Source of the DNA: Zygnema cylindricum
Taxonomy: Eukaryota > Streptophyta > Zygnematophyceae > Zygnematales > Zygnemataceae
DNA length: 64,000 bases
Direction: 5' to 3'
NCBI GenBank assembly: GCA_037447655.1
Contig: JBBHKE010001101.1
Coordinates: 64,001 to 128,000 of the forward strand
This document shows positions 47,026 to 58,500 of the stretch, piece by piece. The first letter of the stretch is position 1, and each line of letters opens with the position of its first letter. The position numbers were made by a program, and so were the translations under genes. The notes under the pieces are model-generated. The model was not told where the DNA came from and did not search any database. It saw only the letters and a list, made by a program, of their open reading frames with translations.

Positions 47026-48117
47026 TGTTGGATCTAAAGCAAAAGACATTCACTCAAAATAAATTCACAAAACATAAAACATTACACAGCCGAAGCTCAT
47101 AATAGATAAGAGGTAAAACGGCCAAAAAGTATCATAAGTGTTCTTGGCCGAAGCCTCTTTACATCATCTATCTTCTCTCTCTTCTCTCTTTGTCGTAAAT
47201 AATCTCTACTCCAAAGATTAATACTCCAAGGTTAATACTCTGCACATTTAATCATTTAAGATATAATACTGTGCACATGTACACTGCAGCCTATATACTC
47301 TGCTACTCTGCACTAATAGACAACAAAGTAAGACAAGCAAGACTACGATGGCGACAAAATCTGTCCCTAGCTAACTGTCGCACACTGTCGCACACTGTCG
47401 TTCACTGCACTGAAACTTCCACGAAGGAAAACGCACATGCTTTCTTCCTTCGAAACGACAAACTCCAAAGGTAAACTTTAACACGTTTACGCACGAATTA
47501 AAGCACTTGTACACGATATAGGAACACCTGTCCAAAAGTAAAAGTCACGCGAAATGAAATAATAAGTTTCGTTCGCGGACACCTCAAATAGTGCCACAAA
47601 ACGACATCGCACATTTCGCACGATGACACGGCACAAAACCATACATGTCCAATTCGTACGGATTTGGATTTTTTACGAAAAACTACGAAGTATTTGCTTT
47701 TTTCGTAAAATTTGTAAATTTCGTACGTCTCATTTTGTACGAAAATGTGTACGGACATAAAAAAAAGACGTTGCTTCATTTGCGCGCTCGTATTTTTTAC
47801 TTGTCCTCCACTCCGTTTTCATAAGGAAGTCGTCGTTGGAGACGCCGTAAATTTCGGCGCTCGCCGCTAGTTCGTTGCACTTATCAGTTTTTTAGGGTAT
47901 TGAATATTTAAATTTTTGAAATTTGAAAGTTAAAAAAAATTACGAATTTTACGACGAATTTTTTAAAGTTTGAAATTGTTTTATGCGCACTCTACGTAGC
48001 ATTCGTTAGTTTACTCCGTGCGTTTTATGCGCATATGACATCTATGCACATAACGTCAATCAAATATAATTGGTATGCCGCTTCGCGTTAAAGTGGCGAT
48101 TCGGCGATATCCCAACA
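47026..48117 (-). repeat. 5' LTR of E
   Basis: 1092 bp; on the minus strand TGTTGGGATATCGCC ... GATCCAACA. No second copy is in the window, so the right boundary rests on the TG start and the change to flanking DNA. A short CACTGTCG tandem occurs at 47385-47405. Confidence 0.75.
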
Positions 48118-48126
48118 CATTTTTAC

Positions 48127-48488
48127 CATAGTTCAAAAGTAGGCGTTTCTATTGTAGGCCTTTTGTAAGCGCCTTTATCGTAAGTTGTGCTATGGGATTT
48201 TCATGTGATCTTCTTAGATTGCTACTTTGATCAGCGACCGTCCGATCTCCCAAATCTGACGGTTTAAATAAAAAATACCTCAAACCTCACAAAAAAATAA
48301 TTTTTTGTCCCAATGTTTTTCAAAATTTAGACATGACGTTTAATTCTCTATCGATCAATGTGCAACTCAACCCTGTGACTATTTTTTTTTTTTGCGACCA
48401 ATACAATATGGGTCTTAAGGTCATATTGTATGTTTTGCGTACAATAGGCATATTGTATGGGCCTACTTTCACCTACTTTTGAACTATG
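48127..48488. mobile_element. hAT-like MITE copy 1, TSD ATTTTTAC
   Basis: 362 bp with terminal inverted repeats CATAGTTCAAAAGTAGG / CCTACTTTTGAACTATG and the 8-bp duplication ATTTTTAC at 48119-48126 and 48489-48496. Eight-bp TSDs with a CA...TG terminus fit hAT. No coding capacity. It sits 9 bp from the edge of E. Confidence 0.92.
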
Positions 48489-48568
48489 ATTTTTACCAAA
48501 ATTTGTATATCAGTGCTAGTACACAAGTGGCTCTTAAGGAGCCACGCAAAAAAACATGATGTACAGTA

Positions 48569-49131
48569 CACCGCCAATCGCTATTAGCGTAGAAGTTTCT
48601 TTAGCGTATATGAATAATTACCGTGGTTTACGCTAATTAAGAATTTGAAAATTTTGAAAAAAAACATACATTCTAATTGTTTAATAATTCTAATTCGGGT
48701 CTTTGAAAAAAGTAAATGTCGGTCGCAAACATGCTTACACTAATATAGGTATTTGTACAAAATCTGACAAATGGTACACAAATTGTACGTTCACACAATC
48801 GAAATGTGGTTGTTGGACGAATATATGCTAACGTGATATTTGACAACCCGATTTCATCCCCTTTTTAGACCGCACATTCTCATGCGTCCGCGGCTACTAA
48901 ACATAATGAATTGTACTTTTCACTTAAAAGGTACGTTTTTGTACGGTCAAACTCTGACCGTACACCACACTATTTAAAAGATGACGTACTTCCGTTTTGT
49001 ACGGTACCAAAAAATATACCCTAAATAGAATAAAGAAAAAAATAGAATGAACTACGCTAATGGAGAATAAATATAAAAAAAAGCGGGACGGAATTAGCGT
49101 ACGCTACGCTAATAGCGATTGGCGGTGTAGT
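48569..49131. mobile_element. Inverted-repeat element (second MITE family)
   Basis: The ends CACCGCCAATCGCTATTAG and CTAATAGCGATTGGCGGTG are inverted copies; GTACAGTA flanks both sides (48561-48568, 49132-49139). The interior is AT-rich with GTACGGT motifs and no gene. A further partial end (AATAGCGATGGGCGGTGATG) follows at 49180-49200. Family termini recur at 59389-59599. Confidence 0.75.
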
Positions 49132-49321
49132 GTACAGTAAACTTTTTTACTGTTAACGCTAATTATTCATTAACTTTAATAGCGATGGGCGGTGATGGGC
49201 GATGTACAGTACAGTAGCAGGGTGGGATGGGAGGCATGGCTGACTTCCCCGGAATTCCTGGTGTCGCTACGTAATGACGCATAGCTAAGAGATTGTCTAG
49301 TTTCTTAATTGCTACTGCGCT

Positions 49322-49408
49322 ATGGAGGCAAAGTCGGAGGATTTGATGGAGATAAACTTTCTCCTCCTCCTAGTTTTGTCGAACATTTTTCATCGTTTTT
49401 CAAGTTAA
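49322..49408 (+). other. Possible upstream ORF in the fucosyltransferase 5' leader
   Basis: ATG at 49322 opens a 28-codon frame (MEAKSEDLMEINFLLLLVL then a short tail) ending TAA at 49406-49408, 188 bp before the chosen main ATG. It could be a 5' UTR uORF, or an alternative first coding exon with a membrane segment if a splice site lies inside. No transcript evidence is available. Confidence 0.3.
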
Positions 49409-49596
49409 AGGTTCTAGAGATACCGAGATCTGTAATTCTACATTGAAAGTGCTTCGGGTAATGGCGAACAAAGAATTTGCAACTGAACCTACCATATGGC
49501 TGGGTTCCAGTGATGTGTATGCATAGCCCCTGGTTAGATTAATGACAAAGCATCCTCCATGAAATCTGAGTCACCTTGACTCGCGCCTGCAACAGT

Positions 49597-52500
49597 ATGC
49601 GCACTGTGATTCCGTGTTCGTCAAGTGACGTTCAATATAACAACTCCCAAATGAATCAACTTGACATTTTCTTTTCCGGATTTCCATTTAGCCTCCATTG
49701 TGGATTTATCAGTCGCAATTTGAGATTGTTTGTGTTATTTACTGTTCTCAGCCATGTGGCAGCTACTAGTTCAAGCAAAAATGCTGAAGGATTGGATATT
49801 GAGTTGGATTCCCATTCTCCTGTGAACCAAGTATTGACTTTGCTTGGAATTCAGCAACCCAGGCAAGTGTATACTGAAGGTCCTGCTGATGTCGAGGAAG
49901 GAGGAGGAGGAGAAGCACCATCACCACATCGATTCCTGCAAAGTCAAAGCTATCGGCCTTGGCTTCACGCGCATCGTCTACGGAAGGAGAGTAATTTATG
50001 CTGGTCAAGGTTGTGTGGCTTCTTTACTTTCATTTTTGAACTTCTAAGGCCATTCTAAAATTGCAAACTCTTAGCCAGATTATGTTTTATATTTTCTACT
50101 GCTTCGCTCAAAGGATTGAAGACGACTAATAGACACTGTGCGTTATTTTGAAGGCATTTTAGAAATTTTGGTGAGAATGCTTTTAGTCTTCCCACCACCA
50201 GACATTTCAGGTCACTTGTAGCAACAGTCGCTGATCAGTACATTACCGTTGGGTATTATTGTTAACTATGTTCTGGCTTTCAAAGAGTTTTGTCTCGTTC
50301 CATATTTGTTGTTACACTGCATCCTAAAGGAAGCTTTCTCAGCTTTTGAACCGTCATTGCCAATTGGAAATTGGGCAACTATTCAATGGTTTAGATGACT
50401 TTGAGATTCATATAGGTAGTTTGTAGTTCTAGCGATCAACAACTGTTAGTAGTACTAGCGCTCGTGGCTTCCATTATTTCCCATGCACTGCCTTCTTCAT
50501 GTCCGACCCAGACAAACACTTTTACAGTCTGCTCATGTACCTGGACGTTAACACAATGTTGAGGAGTAGCAACAATGCTTAACATGTGTACTTATTGGAG
50601 GTATATTAGTGTAGGTTACATTGAAATCTCTTAAAATTGAACCCACTATGATCATCTTTTCACCGAGCTATGTACACAAGGGGGTGTTTTTGCCAGTGTA
50701 CCCTTGTGGTGTTTGACCCGCTGGTTCTTCAGTCTCCATACTGGTACCATAATACTTCTGGTCTCCTCTGTGCTGTTTCATTTGTTTTCTCCCTTATACA
50801 TCAGCTCAACCATTTCATACAGAGCCGCACTTAAATGCCATGTAAGGCTGCTCCTAATCTTTTGTGCTTACCTGGAGGATTTTTTCCAGTGACTTCATGC
50901 TTTTTCCACTTTTTGCGAGCCTGGCTTGGTAACATATGAAAACCAGTAGGATCATCCCCTTTCGGTGGCAACTATATGAATATCCTTCAGTTGGCTCCCA
51001 TCGCCACAATCTGTACTTTGTTATAGTTCCCGTTTGAATGAATGTCGTGTAAGCAGTGAGGCCTTGACGATACATTGAAATAGCTTCTAATATAAAACTC
51101 AATGCATACTTTAGAGTGCTTGTTACTCTTAACGTTCACTCAATCGCACACAATAAGTTCCCTTTTAGGTGCCTTATCCTATTTATTTGGCTTTGCCCGT
51201 TTTGTGTATATTGTACAAGTATGTCTTATGTTAAAAACTAGGAGATTCAGCAACGGCCTTTCTATCATTTTCCATCAACTTCTAGGTACTTCGAATTTAA
51301 TTGTCTTTAGCTTGGCATAACCACATGTTAGTTCTTAACGTACTATCGACACAGAAGTTGTTGACGTTTAACTTTTATTTTTGTTCAATCTACTCTAAAA
51401 AGTATACGCAGTACTTTAATACTTTTTGCTCACATTTCATTGTTTATTCATGGGGAAACCCTTTTTTCTAAGAGCCACTAGTATCTTTTCATGTATTTGA
51501 CGTCAACGGCATAACATGTCTCTGAACTTAATTTTCTGGTTCCACGTGGGTTACAAACCTTTATGTTACCCACTTTTCCCCCCCTTTATTCTACCGGGCT
51601 CTAACGGTTCAAGATGAATTGTTGATTGTGGCGTGTGTGAATCGACCAGATCTGAAAAACATTTTTATAAACCTTCTGTTTCCAACATTAAGCCTTCCTC
51701 AGCGCTTGTTGATAACATAGCTGGTATGCAACCTCAACTCCCTGTATATCAAGCAAAAATTGAGATACTTCACATCTATCTAAAACTTTTCTAGACATTT
51801 TTTGATTTTGGACTACAGTTTGATTTACATTGATGGCTAATGAAACCATGTATTTTTATGATCTGTCAAGACCTTTAAACCAACCAGCACTGCCATCATT
51901 GTGTGTGGAAATCTATGCAGCATCATAACTGCAAAGAAAAACTCTTACGTTCAAATGGTTGCCTCCAAACGAAAATAGCTATTGTGCATGGAAATAAACA
52001 ATTTGAACTAAATAATGATTAGTGCAGTTCGTTGGCAAGTGTAGGTGAGCCCTTATAATCGAAGCAACTTTACTAATTTTGTCTGCATACTTGGATGGAT
52101 GAAGACTTGAACACGTTAGTGAAAGCTTCGGGTTTTTATTTCCTTTGGTGTTGACAATTACAGAGATTAGCAATTGCAGTCTGAACCGGACCAATAATGT
52201 ACCAATAATCAGAACCTTTGAATTTTACAAATGGGATATTTGAAGAGTCCTTAAATGTACATCACGGGTGACCTTCCTTGTCCTTGTGATATAATTTTTT
52301 CAACATGATTGTACCCCGAAAATACTTAGTTTGCTTGATGGTTGCAATGTGAAAATGTCTCTTTGCTTTTGGGCTTTATCAGCATATTTGGAGCGGTACA
52401 AAAAATGCTGGCATGGCCCAACAGATTGGCCTTATGTTGTTGGTGATTTTCGAGGAAGAGAAATCGGCAATTTTTCCCGACTAAAGGGATGCACATATGC

Positions 52501-55500
52501 TATGGTGGATCTCAGTGATGGCCTTGGAAACAGGCTTCTTGGTTTTGCATCAATTTTTATTTGGGCTTTGCTGACGGATCGTGTCCTTCTCGTGTCGGAT
52601 ACTTTGTTGGAGGTAGATGCTCAATCTTCTCTTATCCACACTAAATTGCGCACTAAATTGTCTTCTGTATTTTAGTGTTTATGGACGGCTATTTGTTCTG
52701 TGGTTGTAATTGGATAAAGTTTGAGTTCCTTTCCCTGTCATTTCTTTTTCTGTAAATTCTTTGTATGTCTTCCATTTGAAGTTACAACTTTTGAGAATTT
52801 GTCAATTTGCATACCGAAGCTTGCCTTCAATAATCTCATTCGTCTGATGATTTCAGCAAATGCAAGGGATATTAGCAAGTTGTTGCTGGAATGAATATTC
52901 AGGTCATGAGATTTACTAACGTTTTTTTTGAAAGCTTCGGAAGTGTTGTCCTTAACAAACGTTGTTATCGTTTGTCCCTTTTTCCTTAAGGTTCTTTTGG
53001 CTATTCAATTTTGCTGTATCGCAATGCTACTCCGGATTTCTCGAACTGCACCTCTAGTTTTAGAGGGTAGAATGCTGTTTCTGTTTCTGTCTGTGGTGAT
53101 TCATGGTTCAAAAATGGCATTCACTTTCTTTTGTATCCATGCAATATGTTTATTTTACAAAAAACGTTTTCTGGCCTGCCAGCTCTTTGTAGCTGGTCCT
53201 TGCTTCAGTATTTCACGAGGATGCTTATTTATTAATAGATAAATGTTCTATACAAGTGTCATTGTTTCTGAACGTATGGAAAACAATATTTTGTCAAGTA
53301 TTCATTTTTTTATTGATGTATTAAAACAATGTTTTCCTGGCCTGATTCTTGAACCGCAGTGAATTGCAGGGCACACTCTGTGACTTTCCTGCTCCAGAAA
53401 CTTCTTGGTGGGCTCCAGCATGGCAACATTGGCCAAATAAAGTCCCCTATGCTCAGCTCCTCAGGTTTGAGTGCTTTTTTCCTCAGTTTTCTTCATTTTT
53501 TTCAAAGGCCATCACGTGCACACCAAGTTTTTGCGTTGTTTTATTGATGAACAACTTTTTCAGATATAGTTTCCCTGTTAATTGGTTGGAACAACTTACT
53601 AAATTGTGTCAGTCATAATTTTCCTCTGAGGCTTTTGAAATATATCATAGCAACTGAGTCGGTGTGTTTTGTTCGAGAATGCAAGCTTCTTGAATGTCCG
53701 CTGTTAACGAAAGAACACTGAGGGCTTAATGTTCCGTTGTTAAGGTGTACATTTGTGGCATATGGTATTCTGCTTGCTTGCTCACGATGTCATTAGGAAA
53801 CACCAAATGATGTATGGTTTTGCCAGAGATATGCTAACCGTCTGCTTTACTTTCACAAGAGGTTGTTCGTTCCCTTAATTGCAGAGCCGCCTTCAGTTTT
53901 GTTTGGCTAGTGTGTGTGTATGTATCTATGTCTACATGTGTACATATGCCTGTGTATATATGTCTATGTATGTGTGCGTATGTGTGTGTGTTTTGTGTGT
54001 GTGTGTGTGTGTGTAGTTTATGTGTATGTTTGAGGATATTGTGTGTATATGTGTATATGTTTACATGTGTATTTTTATACATGTGTGTTTGTGTGCGTGT
54101 GTGGGTGTGTATGTATAGACATGTGCATACATGTACATGTGTTTGTGTACAAAATTGTTTATTTGTGTATATTTATGACTATCAGCTTGTCTTATGTTTC
54201 CTGTTGTACTGAGTGGTACCACATGGACGCTCGTCTTGTTTGGCCATCCTCAGTCTCCAGAATGTGACCGGGTTGAAGGTCACAAAAAATGAAGGGCCCA
54301 CACATGTGGCTTGGATAGAGGTCAGCCATCGTCACGAGTATTCTGACGGGCCATCCTTCTTTTGTGAAGAGGCTCAATTGGCTCTTCAACAGTACGTGAA
54401 AACAGTTACGATGCAAAGCAACCAATTTTTTGCAACTGGTCTTTGGTTGTTACCCTCCATGGCTGACAAGCTTCTTCAACTCTTCCCTGACAGGTAAGAA
54501 AGTTTCTATACAAGTTTATCAGGAGTTGTCTTATCCATTGATGAAAGCAGTGGTGTTAAACCATGCTTTATTCTTTTGTACATCATTGGTTCTAATTCAG
54601 CCGTTTTAATGTCGAGACTGTTTATTGTAATTAGTGGGCACGCAATAATGGATGTGCAAATTACATGGTAAATCATGTACGGAAAAGTAGGTTTGGTTGA
54701 TGCTTATTTATGTGTAGGATCTGAAGCCGGCAACTGTCAGTGTGGTTCATACTTATTACAGCTGAGAATGTAGAAGCAAAAGTAAAAAGTATTGAGTTGC
54801 ATTGTATCGATTGTCAAAAAATGTCGCGATTTAATATGTTGCATGTTCTCGCCTTAAATTGCATATCGCTATTTGTTATCACAGATAATTCACATTCGGT
54901 ATGTGCGATATATGATATAAAAGCATATGTATAGTACAGCCGGACAGGTACTGTACTGCGTCGCCTCTCGACTTGTAAACAAATCTGCGACTTACCACCA
55001 ATTATTCCATCACCAATAATTGACAACGGTCAGTTCATTGGCTGCAAATGTAAAAAATTAATTAAAAATGAATCAGTTAAAAAAATGAGAAATCTAAACA
55101 TAATAAGTGGCAAACTTCCTTGTCTTTTTTTTGGGCTGCTGTTTATTTACAACAAAAACAAGCAAACAATACAAACAACCCATTAACAAGAGTATTTTTC
55201 AGAACTATCAATATATGTATAGTTTTCCATCAATTGGTTATACGTTGCCATCAGTCCTTCAAGGACTGGATGTGTTTTATGGGTATGTACATTCTGATGG
55301 CCAGGTGAGTTCAGGAGTGGGGATTTCAGCCTATTAAATGGAATGAAAATTCAAGGGGACCATCAATGTTACGCTTGACAAAGCTTTGATTTTTTTTTTT
55401 TTAAGTTGGTAAGCGAGGAGGGAGCAAATGTGACTAGATGTGCTTCTTCAGACAATTCTCTTTCTGAGACTTAAGCTTGCTTCTAAGTACAAAGGGTACT

Positions 55501-58500
55501 CGTTACGATTTTTTTTGTGACGTTGCACATGATCGGCTAAATTTTGAGAATTTGTCCTCTGTGTTTATGCTTTGAATTACAGGGTCTTATTTCGCCACAT
55601 CGCGCACTTTATTCTGAACCCTAATAATTTGGTATGGGACCGTATTACGCGGATGTATAGATCAAATCATGGGGACTCAGAGGAACGTATTGGGATGCAG
55701 GTGAATTATTATCGCATCAATCTTTTCATTTTTGTCAATTTTCATTGGCATATAAATTCGTCTTTAAATATCAGAAACTTTTGAGCACCGTATTAACCCT
55801 TGGTCGTATTTGGTTTTTTTTATCCTTTTTCTACTTTTGTGCTTAGGTAGCAAATCCATCTCTAAGGGTTTTTCTTGGTACAGTCATTGCAGCCGACTTT
55901 AAATTTCTATGTTGGCCTGCATTATATTGGTACAGAAATGTAGTGTAGTCCACAGTGGAAGGACTGAATCGTTTTTTTTTGTTTTTCTTGTAGCTTCTTC
56001 AGTTATTTAGTATCACTCAAGCTTTCTGTAGACCCTTTGTCCTACTGGAGCGTGGACTTTATGGGTGTTTGTTTTGATTTTAATTGGTCAGATGAGAGCA
56101 AATCTCAAGCACATAAGCTAAAATCGTGACTTTTAATGGCTCAGCTTACAACCTCTGCTGCACACCTTAAAGTCAATGGAGATTTTCTGTACTCCCTTGG
56201 TTCTGCAAATATATGTTGTTTTACACTTACATTTGTGTATTCACACATTACTCGCATGCTTATTTGCATTTTAACATGCTTTTGTACATGTTCACACATT
56301 TTTTTTTGTAACCAGAAGTATGCTTTTTACATGTTTGTGTCCAGATACGAACGAGATTGGAGGATGATATTGGGGTGCCCCCAGTTGTGCTCAATTGTGC
56401 TGTCAATATATCGAAAGTACTTCCTCCTCCAAGTCCTGTAGGAACATGGGCTCGTGAACTCCATCCTTCTCGACAGAAGCAATCAGAAACTGTATCGTCT
56501 TACCTTAAGTAAGACTGTTTTCCAGGCATGAAAAGTTGTTAAAGAATAAATGCGATGTCCAATGCGGAGTCGGTCAAAAACGGTTTTCTTTTCATTTTGT
56601 CGGTTTATATTTCTTATATGGTATGGTTTGAGGGGATGTACTTTTAGAAAGATAAGCACCTTCTGGTTCAGGAGCACGGTGAAAGCCAAACGGAAGTTAA
56701 ATATTCTGAATGATGCGTTTGCCTGGAGTGCAATTCAAGATCCTGTTTGGTTGTCCCCCTTATGTCTGATATTGAGCGCAGAATATTGCATTAAGAATAG
56801 TTGTTAGAAGCTATATTTCCATTATATTTATCCAAAGGTTGTTATTAGCTTATTATTTTTAGTGTAAATCTGCCCCTTACCTCAAAATCCCTCTTTGATG
56901 AACATTTGTAATCAAACAGGTGCAAGATAGGCTGAGTGACAATCTCTCCGATCCTTCGTTCAGTTTTGAGTCAATGGGCACTCAGTACTATTGTATGCTT
57001 ACGAGATTACGGGATGTGCATTCCTATCAGTATTTCAAATTCCACAATAGACTATGTGATAATTTCCACATTCCTTTTGAGTTTCGCAGGAAAAATGTAC
57101 CCAAAATGATCTCAGTTTTTATTGCATCCCTCAATCACAGCCATGCCCAGTATCTCCGCCAAATATACAATGATGGTCCTGCAGAAGATGGTGCATATGT
57201 GGTAATCCGTTCGGAAGCCATGGATACATCTCAGGATGACAGTTTGTCACAGGCTCAGAGGGCCTTTGCGGAGATGTGGCTGCTTAGTCTAAGGTGTGCA
57301 TTTGTGAGAAGGATCTGAAAGCTTAGCATTTTCAACATTGTTGTCATTCCTTTCCTGGAATATTATTGTTAGGATGACGTATTGTCTTTTACGCATTATT
57401 TGTAAACTGTCGCTTCTTTTTCAAACATTACTGTTAAAATGACGCGTCTCCCTTTTTAAACATTTTTATTGAGGTGACATGTTTTGACTGTAAAAATTGG
57501 GTGAAGAGAGCAGATTTCTTTGTTGGAGAGCCATTCAAACTTTAGGTGGAAGCCGATGCCAACATATATCCATTTAATTTTGATTCAAGCAATATATGTT
57601 GATATATATGTTTATTTTATTTTGTTTTTTGTCCTTTACTCTTTGTATTTTACCCTATTTATTAGTAACTATATCTAATATGATTCGCATATATTGCCTA
57701 TTTTTCAGATCCTCAAAAGGTGGTCGATATCAGGCAATTGACCCATGTTCTGTATATCTACAGTCTTCATTTTCTTTCTTTCTATTTTTCTTGTTCTCTC
57801 TTCGTTTTTCATCCATCTTCCTTTTGTTTTTTCCTCTGTATACAGTGATCAGCTTCTTGTAAGTGCCGGATCCACTTTTGGTTACATAGCTGCTGGATTG
57901 GCTGACTGCCAAAGCTATATGCTCGACATTCTCAACTGGAACCCGTCCCGGCTATTAGATAAAAATAGGTTTGTGAACTTTTGCTAAACCTTTTTTTCCC
58001 TTTTATTTGTGTGCCTCTGTTTTATTTGTCCCCAATGTTGACACTTTTCACAAGGATCTCATTTAAGTGATCTTCTTAGCAAACACCATTGTCCTACTTA
58101 ATGATTGTTGTCGATTCCCTCTCTCTCTCCCCCTCTCTCTCTCCCGCCCTCCCCCCCTCCCTCTTCCTTTCTTTCCCCCTCTCGCTTGGAGTCTGGATGA
58201 AGCTCTGAAATGGTTAGATTGAAATTCTTATGGTGAATCAGTGGTCTTCTGCCCTTCGGTTGTATTCTTTTCAGTTCAATCACAAATGTTGCCTTCCCCA
58301 CCAATTTACAGACACTAATAATTAGTGAGTACAGTTATTGATAGCTTTTCAATATCAGTTGCTGTTCTCAAAAAATGGTGGACTTGACACCTTTCATCCA
58401 CAGCTCAGACAGGCTGTTGTTACCATAGCCTTCATGTTGATGTGCGTTTTTTTTTTTTTCCTCTGCAGTTTTTTTGCAGAGAGCTGTTTGGGGCAGACAG

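Larger units (their letters stand above)
12449..48117 (-). mobile_element. Copia element E, outermost host of the nest, split in four
   Basis: The minus-strand element has its 5' LTR at 47026-48117 and a conventional iMet PBS. Gag (46983 to 45970) is interrupted by A2. The zinc knuckle, protease and pre-integrase part (20728 to 19865) is interrupted by A4. Integrase, linker and RT run from 14614 to 12449. Joining the flanks of A2 gives GGGNKK-RPPKVP, and joining the flanks of A4 gives a copia pre-integrase reading GHxxxVSLKKMN-LSFFDKV, so the pieces belong together. The RNase H and 3' LTR are not found in the window. Confidence 0.82.

Noticed and set aside
53834-54267. Cys/Val-rich and His/Thr-rich frames
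   Set aside because: Created by the TG microsatellite in intron 3; no codon pattern beyond the repeat.
56550-56807. 85-codon frame in intron 6 of the fucosyltransferase
   Set aside because: Exon 6 joins exon 7 in phase without it and it has no family similarity.
56920-57089. Open extension upstream of exon 7
   Set aside because: The frame is open, but the phase from exon 6 (two bases) only fits the acceptor at 57088-57089, which also restores the conserved spacing before SVFIASLN.
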